In this document: one piece after another, positions 54,773 through 64,000 of the stretch
Numbering within the stretch: the stretch's first letter is position 1
How the letters are laid out: each line of letters begins with the position of its first letter
Assembly: GCA_028819565.1 (NCBI GenBank)
Contig: JAPPLD010000006.1
Coordinates: 115,751 to 179,750, forward strand
DNA: 64,000 nucleotides
Direction of reading: 5' to 3'
Origin: Gammaproteobacteria bacterium
Lineage (GTDB): Bacteria > Pseudomonadota > Gammaproteobacteria > Poriferisulfidales > Poriferisulfidaceae
Notes under the pieces: model-generated
Database searches by the model: none
The model's input: only the letters and a program-made list of their open reading frames with translations
Told to the model about the DNA's origin: nothing
Program-made: the position numbers and the translations under genes

Positions 54773-55720
54773 ATGGACGAAGATACGTTGATCCAGCGGT
54801 ATTTCAGTTTTGATTCGGATTCCCCGGGTTTGATTCAAGGGCCTGGAGATGATGCGGCATTGTTGACGTTGCCACCGGAAACTTGCGCGATCAGTACCGA
54901 CTTGTTCCTGCAGGGAGCACATTTCGACCCGGGGGATGATCCCACCGACCTCGGACATAAGGCTCTAGCAGTCAATCTCAGCGATCTAGCAGCGATGGGC
55001 GCCACTCCGGTGTGTTTCACGCTCGGTCTCGTCATGCCGCGCATCGACGAAAGCTGGATCGCCGGCTTTAGTGAAGGAGTTAAAGGTCTTGCACGGGAAT
55101 ATGGGGTTGCACTGGCTGGGGGAGATTTGTCGCGAGGAGAACTTGGAGTTTGCATCACGGTCATTGGGACGCTGGAAGGAGACACGCCGGCCCTACGGCG
55201 CGATGCGGCGATGGTCGGAGACAGGATCGGAGTGACCGGAACAGTCGGAGATGCCGCCTTGGCCCGTCTATATCCGGACCGGGCTGGACTGGAGAGTTGC
55301 CGCAAGAGACTTTATCGCCCACAGCCGAGGGTGGAATTTGGTTGCAACATCCGTGGACATGCCCATGCGGCGATGGACATCTCGGACGGTGTTTTGAAAG
55401 ACTTAGGAAGATTGCTCAAGGCGAGCGGAAAGGGTGCTTCGGTGGAATTGACGGAAATTCCGCTATCCAAGCCGGTCACCGAGGAACGGACAAAGAGCGG
55501 GGACTGGTTCTCGATTCTGGGAGGGGGCGAAGATTACGAGTTGGTATTCACGGCACCGGAGTCCGAGTGGGAAGGCATCCAGAGAATCGGGCATCGACTC
55601 GGTGTGTCAATTAGCAGTATCGGGATAGTGGATGGTGATGATGGCTTGAGATTGACCGAGAAGGGTGAATCGGTTCCATTACCATCGCAACTCGGCTACG
55701 ATCATTTCGGCAGTGCCTGA
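54773..55720 (+). CDS. thiL: Thiamine-monophosphate kinase
   Basis: A 315-residue kinase that makes thiamine diphosphate. The metal/ATP motifs are GPGDDAALL, STDLFLQGAHF and DISDGVLKDLGRL (catalytic region), and GGGEDYELVFT. It sits after nusB by 55 bases and before pgpA by 6 bases, the usual order. Confidence 0.96.
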   Translation: MDEDTLIQRYFSFDSDSPGLIQGPGDDAALLTLPPETCAISTDLFLQGAHFDPGDDPTDLGHKALAVNLSDLAAMGATPVCFTLGLVMPRIDESWIAGFSEGVKGLAREYGVALAGGDLSRGELGVCITVIGTLEGDTPALRRDAAMVGDRIGVTGTVGDAALARLYPDRAGLESCRKRLYRPQPRVEFGCNIRGHAHAAMDISDGVLKDLGRLLKASGKGASVELTEIPLSKPVTEERTKSGDWFSILGGGEDYELVFTAPESEWEGIQRIGHRLGVSISSIGIVDGDDGLRLTEKGESVPLPSQLGYDHFGSA

Positions 55721-55726
55721 CGAAGC

Positions 55727-56197
55727 ATGCGTATCACTTGGCAGGGCTTGACCGTTTTTCTGGCAACTGGCTTCGGGGTAGGCTATTGCCCGAAAATTCC
55801 AGGCACTGTTGGGACTCTCTTAGGGGCGGTGCTCTACTTTGGATTGTCTGCGCATCCTTGGTCTCTCTACGTGCTGGTACTGGGGATCATGCTGGTGGTC
55901 GGGGTCTGGTTGTGCGAGCAGGCGGTGGAGACTTTCGGAGATCCTGATCCCAAAGAAGTCGTGTGGGATGAAATGACCGGTTATCTAGTCGCTATGGCGG
56001 CGGCGCCGCGCAGCTTGGCTTGGGCAGTTGCGGGGTTCGTACTTTTCCGCATATTCGACATTGTCAAACCGGGGCCCGTAGGTTGGGCAGAGCGTCGGTT
56101 CAGCGGAGGGGTCGGCATCATGCTGGACGACTTGATGGCTGGGGTGATGACGCTGCTGCTTCTCGGTGTCACTGAATGGATTGTTTGGATACTTTGA
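55727..56197 (+). CDS. pgpA: Phosphatidylglycerophosphatase A
   Basis: A 156-residue membrane enzyme that dephosphorylates phosphatidylglycerol phosphate. Motifs CPKIPGTVGTLLG and VWDEMTGYLVAM are present, with the acidic residues of the active site in DDLMAG. It is the last core gene before the CRISPR-Cas operon, which starts 22 bases later. Confidence 0.95.
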   Translation: MRITWQGLTVFLATGFGVGYCPKIPGTVGTLLGAVLYFGLSAHPWSLYVLVLGIMLVVGVWLCEQAVETFGDPDPKEVVWDEMTGYLVAMAAAPRSLAWAVAGFVLFRIFDIVKPGPVGWAERRFSGGVGIMLDDLMAGVMTLLLLGVTEWIVWIL

Positions 56198-56219
56198 CTG
56201 TATCATTCATTAATCGATC

Positions 56220-58424
56220 ATGGAATTATTTGCTCATTCGGTTCCGGGTTCTGGGGAAGAAACATGGGAATCGCTGGAAGAACATTTATCGGCTGTAGCA
56301 AAAACAGCGGGGAAAAATGCACAAGCTTTTGGGGCAGGATCGGTAGGGCAGTTGGCAGGGTGGCTTCATGATCTAGGCAAGGTCAAATCAGGCTTCCAAG
56401 CAAAATTGCGTGGCGAAAGCAATAATATTTCGCATAGCGGAGAGGGTGCGCGCTTTGCACAGGAGAAATTCGGCAAGGGATTAGGCCGTATTCTGGCTTA
56501 CTGCATCGCAGGACATCATTCGGGACTACCCAATGCGCTAAGCAAATCAACTGGGCGCCCGGTTATTCCTCTGGAGGAAAGGTTGGAGCAAGCGGAGAAT
56601 GTTTCGCTACCGAATTGGTTATGTATGCCAGAACTAGAAGCACCAGATCCTTTCTCTGGCCTTTCATCTTGTGTATCGCACAATCATTTCGCAACTCAGT
56701 TTTTCACTCGGATGCTTTTTTCGGCATTAGTAGATGCAGATTTCTTGGAAACTGAGCGATTTTATCGTCCTGACATTGTTAGAGGCTCGAAAACAGATAT
56801 CTCAGAACTTCAAGCCTCTTTGAATCGTGGTCTTGCTCGTTTTGGTTCTCCTCGTTCAGAAGTAAATCGCCTACGGGCAAAAGTTTTGGAGGCCGCTGGA
56901 GAAGCCGTATTCAAAAATCCTGGATTTTTCTCCTTGACCGTGCCTACAGGTGGCGGCAAGACATTAACTTCCTTAAAGTTTGCTTTAGATCATGCCGCAA
57001 TCCATGGTATGCGCCGAGTGATACATGTCGCTCCCTTTACTGCCATTACCGAACAAACGGCTGATGTTTTTCGAGAGTACCTTGGAGCCGAAGATGGCAT
57101 CCTTGAACATCACTCGGCGTTTCAACTTGAAGAGGTTATGCCTGAGACAGAAATTGAAAGAGTAATGACGGCTGCACAAAATTGGGATCAGCCAGTGGTA
57201 GTGACTACCGCTGTTCAATTATTTGAGAGTCTTTTTGCAAATCGTACCCAGAAATGCCGTAAGCTTCATAACATCGCCCAGTCAGTTATTATCTTGGATG
57301 AAGCTCAGTGCCTCCCGCTCAAATTTTTGAGACCTTGTTTAGCTGCATTGCAAGAGTTGGTGCGCGGCTACGGATGTTCAATCGTATTGTGTACAGCAAC
57401 TCAACCAGCTGTTCATGATGAGGATGGGCTGAAGGTCGCCGAAGCCTTAGTAAAAGCCAACACGCGGGAAATTGCTCCCAACCCAGAAATGCTTCACCAG
57501 AAGTTAAAACGAGTGGATGTGCTGTGTTTTGGGAAACTGACAAATTCAGAATTGGCCGACCAAGTGCGAGGAAAATCAGCGTTGATAATCGTAAACAATA
57601 AACGGCAAGCAAGAGACCTGTTTGAGAAATTACGATGCGAGGGTGTTTACCATCTCTCGACAAATATGACAGCTGCCCATCGCCGTGATGTGCTTAAAGT
57701 GGTTCGGCCCCGGCTCAAGGCTAATTTGCCCGTCCTTCTAGTCGCAACAGCCTTGGTGGAAGCGGGCGTCGATTTAGATTTCCCTGAGGTCTGGCGGGCG
57801 GTCGCTGGCATTGATTCCATTGTTCAAGCTGCGGGACGTTGCAACCGTGAAGGAAAGATGATCCACCAAGGTAAGGTTGTGGTCTTTGAGGCGGAAGAAG
57901 CGTATCCTCCTCCACCAGAACTCAAAAAAAATGCCGAAGTCGCTTTATCTATTCTGAAAGATTACCCAGACCCGCTGATGCCAAATGCTGTGACAGCTTA
58001 TTTCCGTAAACTTTACCGCGACCTCCTCCAAGATCTTGACAGCAAGGAAGTTATGGATCAAATCAATGGTGCGGGGGGACATTTTGATTATTCTTTTGCC
58101 GACATAGCCAAAAACTTCCGACTTATTGAAGATGAAACTGTACCGCTAATTATTGGGACGGGCCGTTATGGAATGGATGCTGATGCCAAACAGGTTCTCG
58201 AATTTGGAAAGTATGGAGGCGGCATCGCTCGGAAACTGCAACCATTCACTGTGCAGGTTGCACGCAATGTTCGCGCAAGGCTGCTAGATTGTGGGGCAGC
58301 GCAAATCGAGCGCAAGCAGGACTTTGAGGATCAGTTTGCTGTGCTATACAATGCTCGGCTTTATGATGATGACGCTGGTTTTTCGGACACCGAAGCGGAA
58401 GATATTGGGAATCTGATCGTATGA
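56220..58424 (+). CDS. cas3: CRISPR-associated nuclease/helicase Cas3 (type I-C)
   Basis: A 734-residue protein with an N-terminal HD nuclease (WLHDLGKVKSGF, H50-D51, then GHHSG near 97-101) and a superfamily 2 helicase (Walker A VPTGGGKT near 240-247, DEAQ near 360-363, RCNREG near 550). It shreds target DNA once Cascade has bound. There is no clear ribosome site before the ATG at 56220. It is followed by cas5c after 9 bases. Confidence 0.94.
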   Translation: MELFAHSVPGSGEETWESLEEHLSAVAKTAGKNAQAFGAGSVGQLAGWLHDLGKVKSGFQAKLRGESNNISHSGEGARFAQEKFGKGLGRILAYCIAGHHSGLPNALSKSTGRPVIPLEERLEQAENVSLPNWLCMPELEAPDPFSGLSSCVSHNHFATQFFTRMLFSALVDADFLETERFYRPDIVRGSKTDISELQASLNRGLARFGSPRSEVNRLRAKVLEAAGEAVFKNPGFFSLTVPTGGGKTLTSLKFALDHAAIHGMRRVIHVAPFTAITEQTADVFREYLGAEDGILEHHSAFQLEEVMPETEIERVMTAAQNWDQPVVVTTAVQLFESLFANRTQKCRKLHNIAQSVIILDEAQCLPLKFLRPCLAALQELVRGYGCSIVLCTATQPAVHDEDGLKVAEALVKANTREIAPNPEMLHQKLKRVDVLCFGKLTNSELADQVRGKSALIIVNNKRQARDLFEKLRCEGVYHLSTNMTAAHRRDVLKVVRPRLKANLPVLLVATALVEAGVDLDFPEVWRAVAGIDSIVQAAGRCNREGKMIHQGKVVVFEAEEAYPPPPELKKNAEVALSILKDYPDPLMPNAVTAYFRKLYRDLLQDLDSKEVMDQINGAGGHFDYSFADIAKNFRLIEDETVPLIIGTGRYGMDADAKQVLEFGKYGGGIARKLQPFTVQVARNVRARLLDCGAAQIERKQDFEDQFAVLYNARLYDDDAGFSDTEAEDIGNLIV

Positions 58425-58433
58425 GGAATCAAG

Positions 58434-59093
58434 GTGGGTTACGGCGTTAAAATTCATGTGTGGGGACCTTATGCCTGTTTCACTCGACCTGAAATGAAGG
58501 TGGAGCGGGTCAGTTATGACGTAATCACACCATCCGCGGCTCGAGGCATTCTGGAAGCAATTCACTGGAAGCCCGCGATTCGTTGGCAGATTGATCGACT
58601 CCATGTACTCAATCCTATTCAATTTGTGAACATCCGCCGGAACGAAGTAGGTTCCAAGATTCCGGCTGGCAAGGTAAGGTCAGCCATTCAGTCAAGCAGT
58701 CTGGCGGACTTGCACATGGACGTGAACAAAGAACGTCAACAACGTGCCATGCTCGCCTTGCGTGATGTGGCCTATGTGATCGAAGCTCATTTTGAGATGG
58801 CTGGCCAAGCTACTGAAGATACGCCAGCTAAGCATTACGATATTTTCAAAAGGCGAGCAGAAAAAGGCCAATGTTTTCATCGTCCTTCGCTAGGCGTTCG
58901 AGAATTTGTTGCAGACTTTGAGTGGGTAGAGAAACTGCCCCAATCCAGCCTCACGGGAATGCAAGATTTGGGCTGGATGCTTTACGACATCGACTTTGCA
59001 GGCAATAGTTCTGTTCCACAATTTTTCCGAGCTGAAATGGTCGAAGGAATCATCGACGTAAAGGGCGTCAGAGATAGAGGGGAAATACGGTGA
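58434..59093 (+). CDS. cas5c: Cas5c (type I-C pre-crRNA processing endonuclease)
   Basis: A 219-residue RAMP protein with [22 protein letters not shown] (in part) near the N-terminus, as in Cas5d/Cas5c. In type I-C there is no Cas6, so this subunit cuts the repeat RNA and caps the 5' handle. GTG start, GAGG a few bases before. It overlaps cas8c by 4 bases. Confidence 0.93.
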   Translation: MGYGVKIHVWGPYACFTRPEMKVERVSYDVITPSAARGILEAIHWKPAIRWQIDRLHVLNPIQFVNIRRNEVGSKIPAGKVRSAIQSSSLADLHMDVNKERQQRAMLALRDVAYVIEAHFEMAGQATEDTPAKHYDIFKRRAEKGQCFHRPSLGVREFVADFEWVEKLPQSSLTGMQDLGWMLYDIDFAGNSSVPQFFRAEMVEGIIDVKGVRDRGEIR

Positions 59094-60952
59094 CTATCCT
59101 GTCTGCTTTAACAAGGCTTTACGACCGGCTAGAGGAAGAAGGAAAAGCACCCGAACCTGGATTCTCTATGGAGAAGGTATCGTTTAAGCTCAGCATTGAT
59201 GCAAACGGCAATCCCATGAGTTTGGCCGACATTCGCAGTCTTGCTAATGATAAACCGATGCCAAGATTGATATCAGTTCCGGCCCCGGTAAAGCGAGCCT
59301 CGAATATCAAGCCAAACAAGTTTTGGGATAAGTCTTCCTACGTGCTTGGTGTCACGGCGATAAAAGAAGCTGACACGAATGGAAATGACAGCATGGTAGG
59401 TATCCAGGACGAGCGAACGAAGAGGTTGCATCAATCCTTTATTCACGCCCACTTGGAACTCATACAACAAGCAAATGATCCAGGTCTGCGCGCGTTTCGG
59501 TGTTTTTTAGAAAATTGGACACCAGAAAAATTTGAAAAGATGAATTGGCCGGTTGACGCATTAGATCAGAACATTGTGTTCGAATTTGATGACGGCTCAG
59601 GGCCAAAATATATTCACGATAGGTCTGCTGTGAAGGAATTGTTAGGGTCATCTGACGAGAATCCAGAAACAGAAAAAATATGCTTGGTGACCGGAGAAAT
59701 TGGACCGGTGGAACGGTTGCATCCCTCTATCAAGGGTGTAGCAGGCGCACAAAGTTCTGGAGCATCTTTGGTCTCATACAACGATAATGCTTACGAATCT
59801 TTCGGTAAATCTCAAGGAGAAAATGCTCCTGTATCTCAGCGAGCGGCTTTTTCATACGGTACAGCACTAAACACACTTCTTTTGCGCAGAGCAACCCAAG
59901 AGCAAAATCAATTTCAACGTCTTGGCAATGACACGACTGTGGTTTTCTGGGCTGAAGCCGAAGAGACCGAAACGGCTAGTTTTCATGAACTGTTGATGGG
60001 ACAAGCAGTTAGTCCTCCCGATGATCAATCGGAAACAAACCGATTGCGAGCTATGCTGATTGATGTGACTCGGGGAAACCAGATAACTGACCCTCAATTA
60101 GACCCGGATACAAAAATATATATTTTGGGACTTGCACCTAATGCTGCACGCCTATCAGTTCGGTTTTGGTGTCCAGGAGTTTTTGGCAGTTTTGCGGAAA
60201 ACATTTCGAAATTCTGGGAAGATCTTGAGATAGAACCTCAGGGCTGGAAAGGCCTACCTTCGATCCGATCAATTTTGTATGAGACTAGAGTTAAAGCCAG
60301 CACTACGCCAAACAAGACAATATCCCCGTTGCTAGCTGGCGAAATCATGCGGGCAGTTTTGACGGGGCAACCATTGCCTCGCACATTACTTTCTTCCATT
60401 ATCCGCCGCATATATGCGGATGGCAGTACGAGCGATCGCTATACGGACGGTCGCCGTGCCGCCATTTGCAAGGCAGTAGTCAATCAAAATTTGTGCAAGA
60501 ATAGAAGCCAATCTCATTTTGAAAAGGAGAGGGTATCCGTGAAACTTGATTCCGACAGTATGATTCCTGCCTATCGACTAGGCAGGCTGTTTGCAGTCCT
60601 TGAATCTGTCCAGTCATCTGCTTTGCCGGGGCTGAACGCGACCATTAAGGATCGCTATTTTTCTTCCGCGTCTGCTACTCCAGCCCGAGTTTTTCCTCTT
60701 CTAGTCAAAAACTCAACCCACCATCTGGCGTTGCTGAAGAAGAGAGACGATGGCCGACTGGGACACTGGTTCGAGAAAGAGATGGGAAAAATATGGCTGG
60801 GGCTTGATATGGATATGCCCCGTGCTCTTAATTTAGAGGATCAGGGCCGCTTCATCGTGGGTTATTACCACCAGCGCTGGACCAAGACTGATAAGAACGA
60901 GTCCAAAAATGAAACCAATGCCCCCGAACAAACCACGGAGACTACCAAATGA
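59090..60952 (+). CDS. cas8c: Cas8c large subunit (type I-C)
   Basis: A 620-residue large subunit (Csd1 family) that recognises the PAM and stabilises the Cascade complex. [19 protein letters not shown] (about 205-223) and [17 protein letters not shown] are the typical segments. The C-terminal ~138 codons also code for the small subunit from an internal start. GTG start overlaps cas5c; the stop overlaps cas7c. Confidence 0.93.
   Translation: MTILSALTRLYDRLEEEGKAPEPGFSMEKVSFKLSIDANGNPMSLADIRSLANDKPMPRLISVPAPVKRASNIKPNKFWDKSSYVLGVTAIKEADTNGNDSMVGIQDERTKRLHQSFIHAHLELIQQANDPGLRAFRCFLENWTPEKFEKMNWPVDALDQNIVFEFDDGSGPKYIHDRSAVKELLGSSDENPETEKICLVTGEIGPVERLHPSIKGVAGAQSSGASLVSYNDNAYESFGKSQGENAPVSQRAAFSYGTALNTLLLRRATQEQNQFQRLGNDTTVVFWAEAEETETASFHELLMGQAVSPPDDQSETNRLRAMLIDVTRGNQITDPQLDPDTKIYILGLAPNAARLSVRFWCPGVFGSFAENISKFWEDLEIEPQGWKGLPSIRSILYETRVKASTTPNKTISPLLAGEIMRAVLTGQPLPRTLLSSIIRRIYADGSTSDRYTDGRRAAICKAVVNQNLCKNRSQSHFEKERVSVKLDSDSMIPAYRLGRLFAVLESVQSSALPGLNATIKDRYFSSASATPARVFPLLVKNSTHHLALLKKRDDGRLGHWFEKEMGKIWLGLDMDMPRALNLEDQGRFIVGYYHQRWTKTDKNESKNETNAPEQTTETTK
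60539..60952 (+). CDS. cas11c: Cas11c small subunit from an internal start in cas8c
   Basis: A GTG at 60539, in frame with cas8c, has a strong ribosome site (AAGGAGAGGG, 60524-60533). The product is 137 residues beginning [22 protein letters not shown]. In studied type I-C systems Cas11c is made by internal translation of the cas8c message and starts at the same place in the chain (before the [14 protein letters not shown] motif). The downstream ATG at 60560 is an alternative start. Confidence 0.75.
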   Translation: MKLDSDSMIPAYRLGRLFAVLESVQSSALPGLNATIKDRYFSSASATPARVFPLLVKNSTHHLALLKKRDDGRLGHWFEKEMGKIWLGLDMDMPRALNLEDQGRFIVGYYHQRWTKTDKNESKNETNAPEQTTETTK

Positions 60953-61848
60953 CCATTGAAAATCGCTACGATTTTGTCTTCTTCTTTGATGTTGCGAACG
61001 GCAACCCCAATGGCGATCCGGACGCAGGAAATCTACCGCGCATGGATCCTGAGACTAGCCAAGGGCTGGTTAGTGACGTGGCGATCAAGCGGAAAATCCG
61101 AAACTATATTGCAACGACCTGCGAGGGTGAGAAAGGTTACGAAATCTACATGGCAGAACGCGCCGTTCTCAATGAGCAACATAAGAAGGCTTATGAGGCA
61201 TTAACTCTGAAACCCGAGTCCAAAAAACTCCCTAAAAGGGGAGAGGACGCGGAGCTGTTGACTCGATGGATGTGTGACAATTTCTTTGATATCCGAACCT
61301 TTGGTGCCGTTATGACCACAGAGGTGAATGCGGGTCAGGTGCGTGGTCCAGTGCAGATTTCCTTCGCACGTTCTGAAGAACCAATCCTACCTCTGGAGAT
61401 ATCAATCACGCGATCATCCGTCACTAATTTGAGGGACCGGGATAAGGAACGCACAATGGGTCGCAAACATATCGTGCCATATGGCCTATATCGTGTACAT
61501 GGATACATTAATGCAAAATTATCTGAAAGAACAGGATTCTCAGAAGGAGATTTAGAAAAGTTGTGGGCTGCAATACAGGGCATGTTCGATTTAGACCGTT
61601 CTGCCGCACGTGGTGAAATGGCCACTCGCTGTTTGATAGTGTTTAAGCATGAAAGCGCTCTCGGTAATGCTCCTGCACACGAATTGTTCAGTCGCGTAAC
61701 CGTGTCTCGTTTGATGGACGAAGAAGCTATTCCTCTAGGCGATAACAGAAGTCATGATCTGCCTCCCGCTCGGGCATTTTCAGATTATCGGATTGATTTA
61801 GACGACGAAAACTTACCTTCTGGTATTAGCATTGTCGAGCCATTCTGA
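60949..61848 (+). CDS. cas7c: Cas7c backbone subunit (type I-C)
   Basis: A 299-residue RAMP protein (Csd2 family) that forms the crRNA-binding filament. [30 protein letters not shown] (in part) is the family's N-terminal signature, with DIRTFGAVM and the thumb region [10 protein letters not shown]. Overlaps cas8c and cas4. Confidence 0.95.
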   Translation: MTIENRYDFVFFFDVANGNPNGDPDAGNLPRMDPETSQGLVSDVAIKRKIRNYIATTCEGEKGYEIYMAERAVLNEQHKKAYEALTLKPESKKLPKRGEDAELLTRWMCDNFFDIRTFGAVMTTEVNAGQVRGPVQISFARSEEPILPLEISITRSSVTNLRDRDKERTMGRKHIVPYGLYRVHGYINAKLSERTGFSEGDLEKLWAAIQGMFDLDRSAARGEMATRCLIVFKHESALGNAPAHELFSRVTVSRLMDEEAIPLGDNRSHDLPPARAFSDYRIDLDDENLPSGISIVEPF

Positions 61849-62464
61849 GGCTATCCCTCTTTCAGCACTTCAGCACTGGCTTTTTTGTCCACGCCAATAT
61901 GCGCTGATTCATATTGAAAGACTGTGGACTGAAAATAGATACACAGCCGAGGGGCGTGTAATACATGAGCGAGTTGATGGCGGGCGGCCCGAAACGCGAC
62001 CAGGTATTCGCATCTTACGTTCAGTCGCGCTGAAATCTGAACGCTTTGGCATCTATGGAGTCGCGGATGTGGTCGAGTTGCTACATGGTCAACCTTATCC
62101 AGTGGAGTATAAACGCGGTAAGCCCAAAACCCACCGGGCTGATGAGGTGCAACTTTGCGCTCAAGGGCTCTGTCTTGAAGAGATGTTCGCTTGCGACGTA
62201 CCCGAAGGCGCACTCTACTATGGCAAGACCAGACGCCGGCAAGTTGTTTTACTGGACGAAGAGTTGCGTCAGTTGACTAGGACAACCATTAAAGAAATTC
62301 GTGCTTGTCGTGATGCGGGCATATTGCCATTACCTGAGTACGTGGCTAGTCGATGTAATAAATGTTCATTGATCGAACATTGCATGCCGCGCCAAATTGG
62401 CGCAAGACGGAAAGTGGATAAGTGGTTGAGCCGTATGATTGGAAAGCAGGGCATCCCAGAATGA
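61832..62464 (+). CDS. cas4: Cas4 (adaptation exonuclease)
   Basis: A 210-residue RecB-like nuclease that trims prespacers and checks the PAM side. The iron-sulfur cysteines are C19 (FCPRQYAL) and a C-terminal set in [10 protein letters not shown]. The nuclease motif is [14 protein letters not shown] start in the last codons of cas7c. It overlaps cas1 by 4 bases. Confidence 0.92.
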   Translation: MSSHSEAIPLSALQHWLFCPRQYALIHIERLWTENRYTAEGRVIHERVDGGRPETRPGIRILRSVALKSERFGIYGVADVVELLHGQPYPVEYKRGKPKTHRADEVQLCAQGLCLEEMFACDVPEGALYYGKTRRRQVVLLDEELRQLTRTTIKEIRACRDAGILPLPEYVASRCNKCSLIEHCMPRQIGARRKVDKWLSRMIGKQGIPE

Positions 62465-63474
62465 AAAAACTTCTGAATACGCTTTACGTCACTTCCGAAG
62501 GTGCTTGGGTGCATAAAGAAGGGGCTAATGTAGTTGTCGATGTCGATGGCGAGGAACGAGGTCGCGCACCGCTGCACCTTCTGGAGGCGATTGTCTGTTT
62601 CGGCCATGTAAATGTATCTCCTCAACTGATGCATGCTTGTGCTGAGTCGGGAGTATGCATTACTTATCTTGGTTACTCTGGGCACTTCCTTGCCCGTGTT
62701 GAAGGGCCTATCAGTGGCAATGTTTTACTGCGTCGGGCACAACATGACCGAACTCGAAAAGACCCGCTGCCCGTTGCCAGTGCGATTGTGGCAGCTAAAA
62801 CCGCCAACCAAAGAACCGTGCTTCGCCGATACATACGTGACTATGGCGATGCTAACGGACCAATGACGAATGTTGAAACACGGCTAACTCGCATCGTACA
62901 TCAGGCACTTGATGCTCAAGACATGGAGAGACTGCGTGGACTGGAAGGTGATGCTGCAAATGTATATTTTGCAATTTTTAACAAGATGATCCGAACACCT
63001 TCAATTAAGTTTTCCAGGCGTTCGCGTCGTCCACCATTGGATGAACCGAATGCGCTTCTTTCCTTTTTGTATGTTTTACTTGCCGCTGATTGTCGTGCCG
63101 CTCTGGAAAGCGTCGGATTAGATCATCAAATGGGTTTTCTGCACCAAGACAGACCGGGACGAGCGAGCCTCGCTCTTGATTTGATGGAAGAGTTTCGCGC
63201 CCCTCTAGCCGACAGGTTATGTCTATCCTTGATCAATCGTAAACAACTCGGCTTGAAGGATTTTCGACGCGAGGAAACTGGCGGTGTTTTTCTGCGTGAC
63301 AACGCCCGAAAAACTGTCTTAACCGCTTGGCGAGAGCGTAAGCGTGTTCCATTAATTCATCCTTTCCTTGATGAAAAGATACCCTTCGGCTTATTCACAT
63401 ATGTTCAGGCACAACTCCTTGCACGCTATCTACGTGGGGACCTGGATGGCTATCCGGCCTTTGTCTGGAAATAG
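62461..63474 (+). CDS. cas1: Cas1 integrase
   Basis: A 337-residue type I-C Cas1 that, with Cas2, inserts spacers at the leader end. The metal-binding positions are in GDAANVYF, GFLHQDRPGRASLALDLMEEFR (His and Asp, in part). The ATG at 62461 overlaps the cas4 stop; the longer frame only reads cas4 in another phase. Confidence 0.95.
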   Translation: MKKLLNTLYVTSEGAWVHKEGANVVVDVDGEERGRAPLHLLEAIVCFGHVNVSPQLMHACAESGVCITYLGYSGHFLARVEGPISGNVLLRRAQHDRTRKDPLPVASAIVAAKTANQRTVLRRYIRDYGDANGPMTNVETRLTRIVHQALDAQDMERLRGLEGDAANVYFAIFNKMIRTPSIKFSRRSRRPPLDEPNALLSFLYVLLAADCRAALESVGLDHQMGFLHQDRPGRASLALDLMEEFRAPLADRLCLSLINRKQLGLKDFRREETGGVFLRDNARKTVLTAWRERKRVPLIHPFLDEKIPFGLFTYVQAQLLARYLRGDLDGYPAFVWK

Positions 63475-63476
63475 TA

Positions 63477-63767
63477 ATGCTCGTTCTCATAACTTACGAT
63501 GTAAATACAGTGACCCGTGCGGGAAGAAAGAGACTTCGCCGTATCGCGAAGACATGCTTGGATTATGGTCAGCGAGTGCAGTTCTCGGTATTTGAGTGTG
63601 AGGTTGAGCCTGCTCAATTGGTTGCTTTGCGGGAGAGTTTGTTATCCGAATATGATGAAACAGAGGATAGTTTGCGGTTTTATTTTTTGGGCAGCAATTG
63701 GAAGCGGCGAGTTGAACATCATGGAACCAAAGTTGCGATTGATTTTGATGATGCGTTGATCGTCTGA
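63477..63767 (+). CDS. cas2: Cas2
   Basis: A 96-residue ferredoxin-fold protein with the first strand LVLITYDVN (D8) and SVFECEVEPAQ. It bridges the Cas1 dimers in the integration complex. Starts two bases after cas1. Confidence 0.96.
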   Translation: MLVLITYDVNTVTRAGRKRLRRIAKTCLDYGQRVQFSVFECEVEPAQLVALRESLLSEYDETEDSLRFYFLGSNWKRRVEHHGTKVAIDFDDALIV

Positions 63768-63945
63768 TTGCGAACCATAAGTGCACATGTGTTTACACTG
63801 AGGTTCGCAAAACCGTCAGAGTATTGAAATACACATGATATTCATCTTCTGACTCCCCATTTCTTGTCTACACCTTGATGGATTTACCTGAGTTCGCACT
63901 ATGCCAAGTATTCCTGCCCATTTATCAATCGGTTATGATGCGGCG
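63768..63945 (+). promoter_or_regulatory. CRISPR leader
   Basis: About 178 bases between cas2 and the first repeat, moderately AT-rich, with no gene. The sequence next to the repeat reads TTATGATGCGGCG. It should carry the array promoter and the adaptation site. Confidence 0.75.
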
Positions 63946-64000
63946 GTCGCCCCCCACGCGGGGGCGTGGATTGAAATATCTAAACCGCGGCAACCGAAGC
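63946..64000 (+). CRISPR. Start of type I-C CRISPR array (first repeat, partial first spacer)
   Basis: The first 32-base repeat is at 63946-63977. It begins GTCGCCCCCC, has a GCCCCC/GGGGGC inner hairpin around ACGCG, and ends GTGGATTGAAAT, the standard type I-C repeat form with T instead of C as its last base. The next 23 bases are the start of the first spacer; the array continues beyond the window. Confidence 0.92.

Overview
The window is chromosomal DNA of a gammaproteobacterium, most likely a sulfur-oxidising member of the Chromatiales type. Pointers are the flavocytochrome c sulfide dehydrogenase pair (fccA-fccB), a small NapC/NirT-type tetraheme cytochrome, a full System I cytochrome c maturation operon (ccmA-I), and typical gammaproteobacterial gene orders (ftsK-lolA-rarA, csiV-mfd, lolC-lolD, exbB-exbD-msbA-lpxK-ycaR-kdsB, nrdR-ribD-ribE-ribBX-ribH-nusB-thiL-pgpA). 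I cannot name the species from sequence alone.

Layout. 1-7.9 kb: end of a gliding-type ABC system (GldG-like, DUF4340), a small zinc-ribbon protein, trxB, ftsK, lolA, rarA and a rhodanese. 8.0-10.0 kb: a tnpB-only IS200/IS605-type element set between imperfect inverted repeats, followed directly by vapBC. 10.2-18.6 kb: nagZ, an MscS channel, csiV, mfd and the fccA-fccB operon, which ends in a strong hairpin terminator lying on the start of mfd. 18.6-23.1 kb: an AT-richer defence island with a membrane coiled-coil protein, a frameshifted AlbA_2/Schlafen-type gene, a NotI-like endonuclease and a D12 adenine methylase. 23.1-25.8 kb: NirT-type cytochrome and divergent ccmABCD. 25.8-31.6 kb: a second insertion (IS630, a palindromic element, a fused PARIS-type AAA15-DUF4435 gene, a DNA methyltransferase and a TdeIII-like endonuclease) that splits ccmABCD from ccmEFGHI. 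31.7-38.2 kb: ccmE-I and lolCD. 38.3-42.4 kb: a third defence island with a TIR plus 3-TM membrane protein pair, a D12 methylase with a divergent controller-type HTH protein and a nonsense-split putative nuclease gene, and an Mrr-like endonuclease. 42.5-56.2 kb: a UDG-family protein, DUF2062, exbBD, an in-frame MsbA-LpxK fusion, kdsB, a sirohydrochlorin chelatase, glyA and the riboflavin/nusB/thiL/pgpA operon. 56.2-64 kb: a complete type I-C CRISPR-Cas operon (cas3-5c-8c-7c-4-1-2, with a Cas11c start inside cas8c), a leader and the first repeat of the array, which runs off the window.

How it works together. The housekeeping part joins envelope biogenesis (LolA/C/D, MsbA-LpxK, KdsB, NagZ, CsiV) to cytochrome c assembly that would serve the FccAB and NirT cytochromes. 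Between these operons sit at least six separate defence modules (two or three type II R-M sets, fused PARIS, TIR/membrane pair, Mrr, CRISPR I-C) plus VapBC and TnpB, and several show decay or possible switching (an A9-tract frameshift, an in-frame stop). The best candidates for less-described biology are the TIR/3-TM pair, the fused PARIS next to a TdeIII-type R-M set, the A9-frameshifted AlbA_2 gene and the MsbA-LpxK fusion.
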